DNA of 64,000 nt from Hydractinia symbiolongicarpus (taxonomy: Eukaryota; Cnidaria; Hydrozoa; Anthoathecata; Hydractiniidae). The notes beneath the pieces were generated by a model. That model did not search any database. It was not told the origin of the DNA and saw only the letters and a list, made by a program, of their open reading frames with translations. The stretch is taken from NCBI RefSeq assembly GCF_029227915.1, contig NC_079887.1, forward strand, positions 19,837,650 to 19,901,649. The letters are read 5' to 3'. Both the position numbers and the translations under genes were made by a program. How positions within the stretch are numbered: position 1 is the stretch's first letter; each line of letters starts with the position of its first letter. Of the stretch, positions 44,846 through 57,300 are shown piece by piece.

Positions 44846-45845
44846 GGGCACTATGATAATAGTGGAAATATTTTTTGACTCAAATTTATCAAACCAACCT
44901 AAAAACATTTCAAAGCAAGATTCACGTCTTTATTTAATATTACTTTTAGCAAAGAGTATGCTTCCGAAAAAGAAGTATTTTTCATAGTCCACCACACTGG
45001 GCACCTAACAGCTATTTTTCACTTGAAGAAAATTTTCCATGAAACGAAACGGACAGGAACAGAACAAAAAAATTATACTTGTAATTTCTATTTCATAATA
45101 TTGCACATTTTTACACAGAAAGTAAACACACTGTGGCGCAAAATGAAATAACCTGATTGGCTAAATAATTCTCTACTTGTCTTTTTCGTACACAACGCAA
45201 AGAAAAAGTTGAGCTCGATTCCACTTTGCTCAGAACAGAATAGAAAAGAACATTTTCTGTTCATGTGATGTAAACATGTTAAGTATGCATACTGGGAAAT
45301 TTTTTTGTCTCTTTCTGTTCCATAGCACAAAGTGAAGTTCTCGAAGTGAAATTAGCCTTTAGTTTATATCCCTTTCAGGACATGTACTCATACTTGTATT
45401 CCGATTAGGGAGGTATTTCAAACAAGAGTAGAACTTGCTAACTTTGCAAAAAATTAGTTGCCGTAAAAATTTAAAAGTTAGTGCAAAAAATAATCTTCGA
45501 AATATCCCTTAATGGTTCTGCTGTTTTATATAACAGCATCATGTGTAAGGCAAGCTTTTATTATATCTAAAGCTGTCTACATATATCCAGAAATGAGTCT
45601 GCCTTTTTTTTCACTTCTTTCTTTTTTCATAGGATTTAAAACGCCACCAAAAATAAAAACTTTTTCCATAAACTGGACTTAAAATCCAACAATGAACTAT
45701 CCAATTTCCGCAAAGAAGACAGCAAACCATTTTTTTAAAGTTGAAAGACGTTTATTGCAGTTACCAAGATAATTTTTCTCTTATATTTCAGTCGTGAGAC
45801 AATACAATATGTTAGTACGTTTTCTGATACTGGAACATAAAATTC
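44846..45845. other. No gene seen
   Basis: AT-rich intergenic sequence between a MITE and the MULE. An 80-codon Cys/Phe-rich minus ORF (45330-45088) has no supporting signal. Confidence 0.4.
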
Positions 45846-46157
45846 TGCCCGCTAGAATTAACGGAAAGGCAGTCATTGCCCCATTTTTTAAATAACCTCT
45901 CAGATGAAGATATCGTTACACTCCGTTGTAAGTTTAATATCAGAACACCAAATATGGAATCAAGGGTTCAAAGTCATAGGCTTAAACATCAAGACAAACC
46001 CCACGTGCGCGCGGGAAAATCATATCATCAAGGAAATTGAGTTAGTACATATTTGAAGCTAGTCCATTTTTTGAAATATTAAAAATTATATATAAAACTT
46101 TTATTTACTTTGTGCTGGGTGCTTGTTCTCGGCTAAACTATTTGTTGTAGATAGTTT

Positions 46158-48808
46158 GTGGAAGAATTAGTTATGGAAACAGAAAAAACAGAAAAACTGT
46201 ATTTTCTTTATGAAAGTTGTCTCGCCAAATGTTTTACCTTTTTTTCAATGAGTGTTTTCTTGTTTGTAGAAGAATCAAGTTCGAACGTTATCGGGGAGAA
46301 GCTTTTATACAAAGCCATTATAAGGGAAACTAGGGAAGAATTAGGTAAGGTCTCTAAAATGTAATTTTTTACTTCATAGACACTGTCACAAAATGTTTTA
46401 GTCTTTTAAAAATATTTTTCACAAGGTTGCTTGAAGCAAAATATAAACAAAGCAAAGTACTCAATAATCGGTGAGTGAGTAAGATGAGTAAAGTATCCTC
46501 AATGTTAAAAATAATCGCCAAACTGTTTCCAATATACAGCATTATACACTTTTTTTTAGTTGACAGTTCTTCAGGAGATGAATGCAACACAGAGCTAAAT
46601 AAAATATTTTCAGATGTTGAAAAAGAAGTTTCTAGTAAGTTATGTATGCACTTCCCAACTACCTTTCGTATTTGTAATACGTCTAGAAAGTAGCGTCCTT
46701 GCGAGAAAATAAGTAAAAAATTCTGAGTTTTTAGGCAAGGCACGTTTTTATTATTTTAGAGCAAACTAAAAGATACAAGCGCAGAAGAGAAAAGAAGCTT
46801 CAAGCACTTCAAGATGAAGTTATAATTACCCATGATGAAAGATCGGGTAAGTAAAAAATACGATAATGTAAATGTTTTAAATGATAAATATTTTCCTTTT
46901 TTTCTAACCTTTTTACTCATGTTTTCAGATTCACCTGCCGAAAAGCAAAGTGATGGAATTAATACGGAATTCCCTGAAAAGGTCATCACAGAAAATGTAA
47001 CCACCTTTCAATGTGATGAATGCGACGCAACCTATACACGCAAAAATAAGTTAAAAGCGCATATGTTGAAGAAACATAACACTACGTTAACTGATCAGGG
47101 TAAGCGTTCAAAATGTACATTCCCTGGTTGTGAAGAGACTTTTTACCACAAAAGTAGAATGATATCACACCTAAACACATTCCATGGTACGAAGACAAAC
47201 GTTCGTAACTTGGTATTTGAGGACGAACAGATGTTCATGGAATGGAAAGAAAAAGAAGAATTAGATAAACACATATATTTTTCAAAACAAGGAGGGGATG
47301 GCGACTCTAAATTAACGAAATACGCTTATTACGTTTGCCAGCATGACGGGGACGGAAGATCGCATAGAAAAGAAGGTGAACCAGCTCGAAAAACAGAGAA
47401 AAAATTCAAACCCGGTCAGATTAAAACAGGACGCTTTTGCCCAGCTAGATTGACCTGTCACATGGACAAAGTTAATAAAGAAATTAGAGTAGAGTATATC
47501 ACATCTCATAGCCACGCAGTCAATTTAGAAAATACTGTTTTTCAACCCATACCATCAACCATCCGCCAGGAAATAAAGGCAAAACTGTCTATTGGTATAC
47601 CAGTCAACGAAGTATACAAGGACTTACTTGACGGGATGGGTAACTGTAATACCAGGGAAAACGACTCAAAAATAACGCGGGCACATCTGGTCAGTAAGAG
47701 CAATGTTACTGACATAAAGAGACACATGAAATACGGTAGAAGGCTACACCCTGATGACAGCACATCAACTCACTTGTTGGTGAAAAAATTAGAAATGGAA
47801 AATTACAACTGTATTATTGTGTATAAGCCACAGGGACAGTCAGTTGCTATTGGGCCAAAAATGTACGATGATATCGATATCAAAAAGGATCTCTTTGCAA
47901 TCGGAATTCAAACAAGGGAACAGCTGGAAATGTTCATTAAGGGTGCAAACAAAGTACATTGTATAGATGGCACCCACAGCACGAACAAGTATGAGTTCCC
48001 ATTGACAACTGTGATCGTGCCGGATGAATTTAATAAAGGTTATCCAGTGGGTTGGTTGATATCCAATCGAAATGACGAATTAACTCTCCGGCCATTCTTA
48101 GAAGAAATAAAAAGCAGATGTCCTGACGACTTCACAGTTAACTGTTTGATGACAGACGATGATAATTCCGGATGGAACGCATTTTCTGCTGTTTTTGGAG
48201 AAACTAAGCACCTTCTGTGTAAGTAGCACATAACCCAGGCTTGGCGCAGGAATCTGAAATTAGTTCCAGAAAGTCAGCAAGATGAAGTAATGCAACACCT
48301 TCTGGTTATTTTAAATGAAAAAGATGCTTCACAATTTGAAATTCTGCAAAGGGGATTCCTCAAAAAATGTTCTGTAATTGCTCCTGCTTTTGCCAAGTAC
48401 TTTCAGGACCGCTATGTTTGAAGGACCGAAAAATGGGCGATGTGTTACAGGCAGTTTGAACATTGCAACACAGATACTAATATGTTTGTTGAATCGTTTC
48501 ATAACAAACTGAAAACATTCTTTATGGAAAGAAGACCGAATAAAAGAATTGACGACCTCATCAATTTGCTGCTAACTATTGAAGAAGAGGACTATTGGCG
48601 TAAAAAGAGAAGCCTGACTTATTACGGAAATTTAAAAAATATTTCTATTGAGGACTCAAGGCATAACAAAGGATTAAACATATCAGACGCTAAAGTGGAA
48701 AAGCTGTCAGAAAGTGAATGGACAGTACAGTCCCAAAGTCGCGATGGATGTCAGTACAACGTGAGGATGCTGGAAAACAAATGCACCGACAACGATTGCT
48801 TGGATAGG
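46158..48808 (+). pseudogene. MULE transposase, N-terminal and catalytic exons
   Basis: Short upstream exons have splice signals at about 46270-46344, 46559-46634 and 46761-46848. The large exon 46929-48808 starts after ttttcag. It encodes two C2H2 fingers (FQCDECDATYTRKNKLKAHM; CTFPGCEETFYHKSRMISHL), a WRKY-GCM1/FAR1-like zinc module (YYVCQHDG...FCPARLTC...HSHAV), and the MULE core: HCIDGTHSTNKYEFPL (first Asp), LMTDDDNSGW (second Asp) and NMFVESFHNKLKT (Glu). In-frame TAG at 48224-48226 and TGA near 48418 sit where Trp is expected (LLCK-stop-HI). Donor gtgagtaa follows 48808. Confidence 0.8.
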
Positions 48809-48998
48809 TGAGTAAAAAATGTTATAATACGAAATACAAAAAAAACAAAACAAAATTTAAAGGTTAGAAGTTTGAAGATCGAGGAGAAATTTAAATACTT
48901 AAAACTCGCTGTAAAATGATTTCATACATTTGTTTGTTTCCTAATGCGAAATATAACATTTATATATTTTGTAATAACATTCTTTTATTTCACGCTCA

Positions 48999-49565
48999 AG
49001 ATGCCTGGAGCTACCATGCTTTGGATTGTGCGCTCATTTATATTCCTGCAATTGTCTGGACACAGAACTGATATGCAAACATATTCATAAAGTCCATTCA
49101 CTAGTGGTAGCAATATATACATCTGACGTCAAGACCGCTAAAGTTCCAACTGCGTTATCAACGGAGGACGAGGAATTCGCTTTTGTGGAACCTATCGCAA
49201 CAACTCCACAAAAAATAGGAAGATCTGAAATTGAGAAATATGAAGAGAGCATAGTGAAATTAGGAGAACTCGTTCACAACCCTGTTGTTGCATCATTACG
49301 CTTACCCAACATCAACAAACAACTGCAAGACATTATTACGCAGTGTAAAGCTGTAGCAATGCTTTCCGCTGATTCCGTTGACTATATGGCTGCTTTAACA
49401 CCTATTTACAGCGAAACAGAACGGGAAATTAGTCATAATGAAAATCTCGACACACAGTTGCGTCCTGGGCGTTTTGAAAAGACCAAAAAGGTTCCACTAA
49501 AGCGAAGAAGTAATTATTCATATCCGTCTTACGAGAAAAAAACAGATTATTGTGGATGGCATTAA
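48999..49565 (+). CDS. MULE protein, SWIM zinc finger exon
   Basis: The acceptor gctcaag joins in phase to the donor at 48808, restoring CLELPCFGLCAHLYSCNC, then CKHIHK. This is the CxC...CxH arrangement of SWIM fingers that follow MULE cores. The rest of the exon is helical and charged with no known domain. The frame ends at 49565, but other frames stay open to 49881, so a splice or frame change is needed to reach the protease segment. Confidence 0.65.
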   Translation, partial: RCLELPCFGLCAHLYSCNCLDTELICKHIHKVHSLVVAIYTSDVKTAKVPTALSTEDEEFAFVEPIATTPQKIGRSEIEKYEESIVKLGELVHNPVVASLRLPNINKQLQDIITQCKAVAMLSADSVDYMAALTPIYSETEREISHNENLDTQLRPGRFEKTKKVPLKRRSNYSYPSYEKKTDYCGWH

Positions 49566-49786
49566 ATCTAACACCTACATGAATGTATCTACAGTTGTTC
49601 CAGCACCATTGGAAAAACAAAAACCTACCGTTCAATCATCTAAAAACATCAAGGAACGGAAAAAAAAATCAACCTCCAACAAAAGCATCGGCTTGTCAAC
49701 AATTGTCGTTAAAAATAATTCCCCTAACCCTAATGTGACGCCCAGGGTGTCGGGGTTTGACGATATGCGATTACCATTGCTGAAGT

Positions 49787-50330
49787 TTGATTGTGTCACA
49801 ATTACGTTTTTTTCATTGTTGTCTTTGGAGGTCACATTCACTGAATCTGCGCGAACTCAAGAATCTCGAACGTGGTTTTAGACCTGGTTGGCTACAAGAT
49901 GAGATCATTACAGCTTATTTGTTTCACCTACGCTGTAAAAACACCGACATGATATATCTTGATCCGGCAGAGGTACTTGCTATAGATCGCTTCAAGTCCA
50001 TCAGAGGCTTATTTTCAAAAATCGACTTAGATAATATCAAGTACGTGCTTATACCATACAACGACGGCGGCACACATTGGATTTTGACAGTTGTGGATGT
50101 GAAAAGTGGATCGATCATTGTACTCGACCCCATGACAACCGACTACAATCCTAATCTAAAATCCCATAGCGATGCGGTATCAGTGGCAATGAAAATTCTC
50201 CAAAAGAAATTTTGGAAAAACGTAACCAACATATCCATCAAAACAGAAGAACATGTGATGCAGAAAGATGCACGCAGCTGTGGTTTATACTGCTGCTTTA
50301 ACGCGTCAAAGATAATGTCAGGTAAGTGTT
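49787..50330 (+). CDS. MULE-borne Ulp1/C48-type cysteine protease domain
   Basis: Sequence ERGFRPGWLQDEIITAYL is followed by GGTHWILTVVD (catalytic His), IIVLDPMT (Asp) and QKDARSCGLYCC (oxyanion Gln and catalytic Cys), the H-D-Q-C order of Ulp1/SENP proteases. The donor gtaagtgt follows KIMSG near 50321, and an acceptor near 50430 continues in phase with GKLTDKCDPMGFRRHIYKTI. Such proteases cleave SUMO-like modifiers. Ulp1 domains are known in plant Kaonashi-type MULEs and other transposons. All catalytic residues appear intact. Confidence 0.75.
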
Positions 50331-50643
50331 TCATTTATAGGACTTGTCTAAGCGAAATTAAGAAATGAAGACGTATAATTTAAATACCTTCGAAAGTTTT
50401 GTTAATAAAATTTTATGACTTTCGTTAAGGTGGCAAGCTAACTGACAAATGCGATCCAATGGGCTTTAGAAGACATATATATAAGACGATTGTCGGAAAT
50501 TGTATTCCATCAGCACGTACATGGAAGAATATTCAGAAAGAACATTCAATGTGTCGGGTGCATTTGTATTCATATTTATGAGTACACAAGCAATCAATTG
50601 TCGTAATGAGTTCGAATTTTTATGATTCCTCTTCTGGATTTCA

Positions 50644-50768
50644 GGCATGTCTAAAAAAACCCAAAGACAACGAAATTGACTGGGTGCAATGTACACGATG
50701 TCCGCAATAGTATCATTGCAAATGCGCTTCGTTTACGGCGGAACAAGCCGATTTAGCAGTCAACTTCC
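50644..50768 (+). pseudogene. Partial PHD-type finger exon with in-frame TAG
   Basis: The acceptor ggatttcag precedes a frame reading WVQCTRCPQ, TAG at 50708-50710, then YHCKCASFTAEQADL and FRC, stop. The Cys/His spacing matches the second half of a PHD finger, where a Trp usually precedes YH, again a Trp-to-stop change. PHD fingers bind histone tails; several transposon proteins carry them. Confidence 0.55.
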
Positions 50769-51200
50769 GTTGCTGATGACATTTATCTGTTATTTCTAGT
50801 TATTTCTAGGGACCTTACACTATTTTTAATTTTTTTAAATGTTTTTTAGATCATCATCATTTTGTTGCTTAACTGGAAATAAATCAAAATAAAATAAAGT
50901 GATCTACCAACTATCTAGTTAAACTTTTTAAAACACAAGATAACACAAAATGCTTTGTTGTTTTTATATCTAAACCTATGGGAGTGCGGTGAAAAGAGAG
51001 ATTCGTCTTATTATTATAAGAAGAAAAAATTAACTTTATTGTAAAATGTCCCAATTCCTTTTTTTTCTGTTTTTCTTACTACGCGCTACGCACGCATTTG
51101 TTTAAGGCCCCTAAAGCGCATCTGGCCAAGCCTACGGTGCGCGTGCGTCCAAAAAAAAATTTAAAAAAAAATGGGGCAATGACTGCCTTTCCGTTAATTC
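50769..51200. other. 3' region of the MULE
   Basis: Non-coding, A/T-rich tail between the last exon and the right terminal repeat. It includes cgcgctacgcacgca near 51082 and poly-A/T runs. Confidence 0.5.
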
Positions 51201-51416
51201 TGCCCGCTAAAGTTCCGCCATTGTTAGTCGCATAAATTAACGAATGACACGTTCGCATAATTGGGCCATATATTGGCCAATTATTTCAAAAACACAATAA
51301 ACCCTGGGGACGATGGTGCTGCTCTACTATATTTTAAAACTACATAAAAAAGTAAAATAATTATTTTTAACATGTAAATATATTTAACGTCTAAAAATAA
51401 ATGTTAACATTTTTTG

Positions 51417-54325
51417 CTAGCGACATTTCTGTAACGCTCGTTTGTAGTGATTTTTAACACGTACGACGCCACTATGTTTGTCTCGAACGTTCACCTCTTT
51501 CCCGCTTAAAGTATAATACGTCAGCTCGATGTTATTGGATCGTTTTGTTTTGCTATCTTTTTTCGGCACTCCTGCGCTTTGCTTTAATTTTTGCCAGTTG
51601 CGACGAAGGTTGATCACTTCGATATTGATTCCTGAGAAGGAAAGCATTGTGAAATTGATTTTGTCAATTTCATCTTTATTTTGTTGTATTCTAGCGTTAA
51701 TATATATGCATATAGGCCATTCCAAAAATAGCAACACTCAAACCCGCCATTTGTTACTAAGCGTATTTCTTACCTGGTTGATTAAAGGAAATGTTTTGAA
51801 TTGGTTTTGTTTTGAATTGTTTTATTGATTGTGTGGAGGCTTGACGTGTTTTTCCTTTATTTGCGATTTGTCTCATGTCGTCCGGTGATCTTTGTTGGTA
51901 TTGTGCAGGCGCAGAATTGCTCTTTAGTTTGTTAGTAGCGGGCTTGCTAAGAGTCGCACAAACTGGCGGTAGAGAACAGATGTCTTTCTTGCCTTGTTTG
52001 GGAGCTAAAAGCAAAAACATCGTCTAAATAACTTAAATTTTTAATTTTTAAAATATGACGAAGTAAGAACGATAATTAGACCATCCTTATTCAAGGTATT
52101 GCGCAGGCGCGGGATTGTTCTTTATTTTGTAAAAAGAAAAATCGAGGAATTGACCATTAAAATTGTCAAAAAAATCTTTTAGTAACTTTTGTTGTTAAAA
52201 ACTCACAAAAGGTGTACTGAATTGACGATTTTCAATGTAACTATTAGGCAAGATTCGTGATTTTAAAAGAAAAAGCCTAATGGTACCTCAACGAGAACAA
52301 TCATTCGCGAGAATTATTGCGAAATTGTGCCAAAATTACATTAGCCACCGTTCGTGAAACATCTTGTTATTCGCGAAATTCGTAAAAATAGGAAAAATTT
52401 ACCATCCTCCTAACATGTATTCTTGAAGAAAAACTAGTGCTATGGAAACACAAAATAGCAAATGCGATACATTTTTATCTACTTTGTCACAACGGGCGAA
52501 TTCCTGTGGGATTTAGAAGGACGGGCGATCCCGTTGATTTTTCAATAGGTTAACGAAATTAACAAAAAATTTTTGCATTTTTTCCATCTCACCATCCTGG
52601 ATAGTTAACCTCCTCCTTCTCTTACCTGGATCTTTTGATTTCCTCTTTATGAGTGAAGAACTTGTCACAACAGTTGTTTTGTTTGTTCTATTTGAAGTCA
52701 ATCTGTATCCAGTGTCCACTCCCTCCTCCTGTGACGCTTTGGGTCGTGCAACTGTAACGAAAATTATTAATACAGTTGTTTTGATTATTTAGTTTTGGCA
52801 CAAGCCATAACTCACTTTTTCTTTTCTGATAAGTTGGTTCTTCTACTAGATACGGCCAGGTTTTAAATGTCATCGCATTTTATAAACTGTTTTAACTACT
52901 CAAAATGTCAATTTTTATGAATCACGATTCTCAGACGAAAAGATGTGATTCTTATAAAGCAGTTCATAGTGTGCGAAAATGCACATCACACCAGAAGAAA
53001 AGTCGCCTGCATTAAAACCTTACCGGCGAAAGCAATTTTTGTAACAACTGGTTCCGGTTGATATTTATTTGGTAAAAGTCCGGTTATAAGTTGTTTACGA
53101 GGTTTTTCTGACTTTTTGCGTTCTTCCCAATACTTGGATAAAATAGTTTCCGCGTTAGCTCCAACTTGATTTGATTCAGCAACTTTCTCTTCTGCACAAA
53201 CTTCATCATCAGTAGGAAGTTTTGTCTTACGAGTGTGCAGTAACTTCTGGATGGCTTGCGGTTCCGGCACTTTCGCCATCCATCTCTCACGTTGAAGAAC
53301 TATAAACGGAATTACGCATTTCATTTACTCGTCTTATTCAGACTGCAAAGTTGTTTATAAAAAGAAACGTCTTGAGGACGAGTTGAAAATTGCTATCAAC
53401 CAATCTGAATGCTTTGTTAGTTACCTCTTTGCGTGTATGGTTGGTAAATAACTTTCTTGTTGATGGATAAATTATATTTTGGAACATCGTTTGCCAGCTC
53501 ATTAGCCACTACTTCGTTACTTTTGCCATCAGGAATTCCACGAGGCGATTTCTAAAATATACATTTATTAAGAAAAACGTTCTGGAAATTATTTTGTAGA
53601 TTTTTAATTGTAAATTCTTACTCGTTTCAACAACACAACGGTACCACAAACACTTTTATTATCCGCTAATTAGAGGTGCCACCTGGTTAAAGAGTTCTTC
53701 ATCGGGTTTTAACAGTGTTTTCGCAGCAGTGCAATCAATTTTTGGCCATTAATAGACACTTTTGTTTTATTTTATTTCTGTTCTTTAATGTCCCCAGGTT
53801 TTTTGAAAATAATAAAAAAGTGTGAAATTTTCAAAGAAATGCTGAAAATCAGTAAGTGCTATAACATGACGCATCAACTGAACTTCTGAAGCTCAAATGA
53901 GTTAAAATTTTACACGCATCCAATGCTAATTTAATGAATTTAAAAATAAGAAAAAAATAGCGTAAATCGAAAGTTTTATAAAGCATGACACCACGGGAAG
54001 TGTCGATTAGAGAAGCGAAGTGAGCCTAGTTAACAAGGCTTTCTCCGAGGATATCAAAATTTTCACCTTAACTATTTACCAGTGGTAAGAAAAATTATGA
54101 AATACCCCCTGGCTACCGTTAATTAGATAGTCGGCTGTAGTCAATATACTTATGTTTTTAAGACACGTTGAAATAGATCTTGGTGACGAAGTTAGCAGTA
54201 ATAGAAAGTATATACATTATATGCTGCATCCTCTGAACTCATCCATGGGTGTCTAATGATGTCCATCAAGGTCGCTCTGCGTGTCGCCTCTGGTGTAAGT
54301 ATTTTACAGACCAAGTCTTGACAAG
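51417..54325 (-). CDS. 3' half of a protein-kinase gene (CAMK/AMPK-like C-lobe), six in-phase exons
   Basis: Exons 54325-54216, 53551-53425, 53299-53024, 52751-52626, 52004-51774 and 51631-51417 all have AG/GT borders and join in consistent phase with no stop until 51417. The first gives CQDLVCKILTPEATRRATL and DIIRHPWM, the subdomain XI end of Ser/Thr kinases (R-x-T...HPW). The remaining ~320 residues are basic, low-complexity and not recognised, with a conserved-looking end (YYTLSGKEVNV). Upstream kinase exons are not found in the window to the right, so the gene is partial or its introns are long. It is the clearest host gene here; the MULE inserted 217 bp beyond its stop codon. Confidence 0.65.
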
Positions 54326-57300
54326 CTGAAAATTGTAAAATGTGTCACAATTTTTATCACACTTTTATCACATAATCAGTCAATTTTGTTCTCAAGATTT
54401 TTCGTCCCTTTATCGGAAAACTTAGACAAAAATTGCCTTGGATACATGATTAATCGCTTCTTATCAGTTCACAGACAGCAAGCAATCTCCTTCCTAGGGC
54501 TTCTTTTTCGTTTTCTGAATACATACATGCTGGGCGGTTAAAGTTTGAATTTTGATTGGCTCCTCAATGTCGCGAGTTAAAGGGCGAGTTGCTTTAGGGC
54601 GAGTTACGTAACAGCCATTAGCCAATTTAAAATGGCAGAAGATTTGTTATGCTGCTGTGTAGTTGAATTTTGAGTGTTTATTACACAAATGCAAAAAAAA
54701 ATTATTGCGCCCCGCCGAAGTGCCGCACATTTAGTGGACCGCGGGTATATAGTGCTTGTTTTGTGTACGGAGAAGTTTTTTTCTTACTCTCAACTTCGTG
54801 GGGGACTTCGGCTCAAACATCCAACCTAGGTTTGATATAACACAACCTGTGTGTTTGGTACCATCAAGACAAAAAAACACTGATCGAGCAAAACTTATCT
54901 TGTCTCGGTTTCCTTGTTGTCTCTGAAGATTTGACTGCCATAAAAAATGTTAATCGAGATTCTTTTGTTATGTTAACTTGAAGATTTGTAATATGGTCTC
55001 GTTTAATGTGAATTTATCTTAAAGAAAAGATTTGTTTTTGTTTGTCCACGTTGTTGCCAAACTTGTTAACAGTAAGTAAGTAGAAGGATTACTTATATCT
55101 TATATGAAATTAAACTCAGAACGGTTTATGACGTTGATCCAAAGGCCGCAATTTATAAATGTATCACAATTTAAAGTCAATCAAGAACAGAACATTCCGT
55201 GTATAGCCATGACTAAAACTGCTTACATTTAGTTGGTCTTCCCTTCCCGAATTGCCTGGCTTGTCGTAATAGCTTTACTGATGTAGCTAGGGAGCTAAAT
55301 AATTATTTTTGCATTTTATTAGGTAATAGTCGTAAAACTACTCTTACTTGTACTACAGCTATCAAGCTAGAACTGCACAAAATAGTGCTTTCATTAGAGT
55401 CTCTTTTTTTTAGAAGTCGCCAGCAACAAAAAAAATTTATACCTGCCCTGTGTAATTTTATCAATGAGGGTGCTGATAAGCCACATACACCGTAAAATGT
55501 ACAAGCGTTTTGGGTGAGTAAAATAACTTCTAAAGGAACCTTTGTGAGGCTACTATCAGGTATATATATGAAAAGATATTTGCTGAATCATGAAAAAAAT
55601 ATTGTTTTTCATTGCACGGAACAGTCAAGTTGAACTGATAAATTAACAATAACACAACATAGTTAGTCGTTGGAGTACAACTAGACACTACCCACAGTAT
55701 GTTACAGATTTCTTTTTTTTTCATGTTTTTTTCTTGAAATTATAATATGATGTTGTTGATTTATCAAATCTAACAAATTTATTAATTGAGTATCTACCCT
55801 TTTTTGTATCAACTTGTTGAATTCAATTCGAAAACAATGACCAATCAATTTCCTCGATAATAAACAATCAAATTTGTATAATTCAGTAAATCGATTTTGA
55901 CAAAATAAGTCCTGCGTTGTCCACAGGTTTGAAAATCTTGTATCGCCTGCTTAATATTTTACTTGTTTAACAATGATATCAAAACCAGCTTGACTAAATT
56001 TATATACATATTTATATAGTATACCTTTTGTGCATCACATGGCATTGATTTGTATCTTTTTAATAAATTCTCACTTCAAATCAAAAAGGGAGACAATAAT
56101 TAAACAACCTAGTATTAATTCAGTTCCTGGTAAAATTGTATTCTTCTTTCTCAATTTTAAAATATACTATCTTTTTCAGATCACCTGTTATCAAGCCATG
56201 CACCATCAGCATTTTCGAAAAATCTTCAACGAGAGAAATTTTAAAGGATTTTATTGGTAACTTAACTGAGTAATAATTCATTGAAATTGAACTTGTTCAG
56301 AAATTATTATATATATTCGAATCATGAAGTTCATACATAGCAATCCTGCATCCTGGAATTTTCAGAATTTTTCAGATCGAGATCAGTTATAAAAATATCC
56401 AGTTAAAGTTTTAACTATTGTTTTAGAATGTATACTATATATATGTAAAAAAATTATTTTTTACTTTTTATTTATTAAGTTGTATTTTACGTTGATTGCA
56501 ATAATAATTGAGAATTAGGATACTTATGATGTGTTTATATACCCCATTGTTCTCCGTTTTCAAAGTCTATTTCAAATTTCAGAATCTTTCAGGCTAATGA
56601 CGGAAATCTTCAAGTCGCAGGTCTTTTTATTTAAAATATTTCCTCTATGCTTATAAGCCTCTATGCAATTCCGTACTGCATTTCTGTTATCATATTCGTT
56701 ATCACGTAGAACTAAAATTTTTGGCGGAAATTGTTTCAGCAGAATAGCTTTCGGACACAATTTGTTATTTCAGCACAAGAATTTTCGGAGATTTATTAAG
56801 TCAAAAATGTATGCGTAAGTCTTTTGAACGAATTTTAACCAAAATTTAAAAGCAATGATTACGTGAAATTACACAACAAGAAGGCTAGAGGCGTTTAAAG
56901 TGTACATATATTTAATCAAGATCTAACTTTATAGATAGAGCCTTAGTCAAATGTGAAAATAACGAAAATAATAAGTTCTAACACTGCAGTTTTTGATTTC
57001 TGCCGACCGCTACGCGTGGCGGAATCTTTAAAATCGCTCTGAGGGATACAGAGAGAGACAGCGCAGCTAGGATGGATACACGAGGTTGTGATATTTAGGC
57101 ATTAGGCTAAAATATTTGCGCGGACCCTGTCATTGTTATTACCTGAAAAGACAATAGGAAAGCTTCGTTTTGTTTACAACTAATAAGAGTACAGATTGTA
57201 AATAATCTGATCTTCACGATTTTCTAGTAATCTACGTTCTTTGGTCAAAGCTTTGGACTATGACCAAAAGCACTTTGAATTCTGGTTGTGCGCATCGTGT

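Larger units (their letters stand above)
45855..51200 (+). mobile_element. Mutator-like (MULE) DNA transposon, 5.3 kb
   Basis: The left end gaattaacggaaaggcagtc and following bases to ...gccccattttttt are repeated in exact inverted orientation at the right end (about 35 bp). A 9-bp direct duplication flanks it, as expected for Mutator-class elements. The single gene inside encodes a DDE transposase with several accessory domains. Identical termini and duplications indicate a fairly recent insertion, yet the gene has a few stop codons. Confidence 0.88.
45846..51209. repeat. 9-bp target duplication tgcccgcta flanking the MULE
   Basis: tgcccgcta at 45846-45854 and again at 51201-51209. Because the adjoining TIR base string attc also precedes the left copy, the exact duplication border is ambiguous by a few bases. 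Confidence 0.85.

Noticed and set aside
52813-52873. Extra small exon (MTFKTWPYLVEE) in the kinase-tail gene
   Set aside because: Its donor is good, but no acceptor gives an open frame into it; splicing 53024 directly to 52751 keeps the frame, so it is left out.
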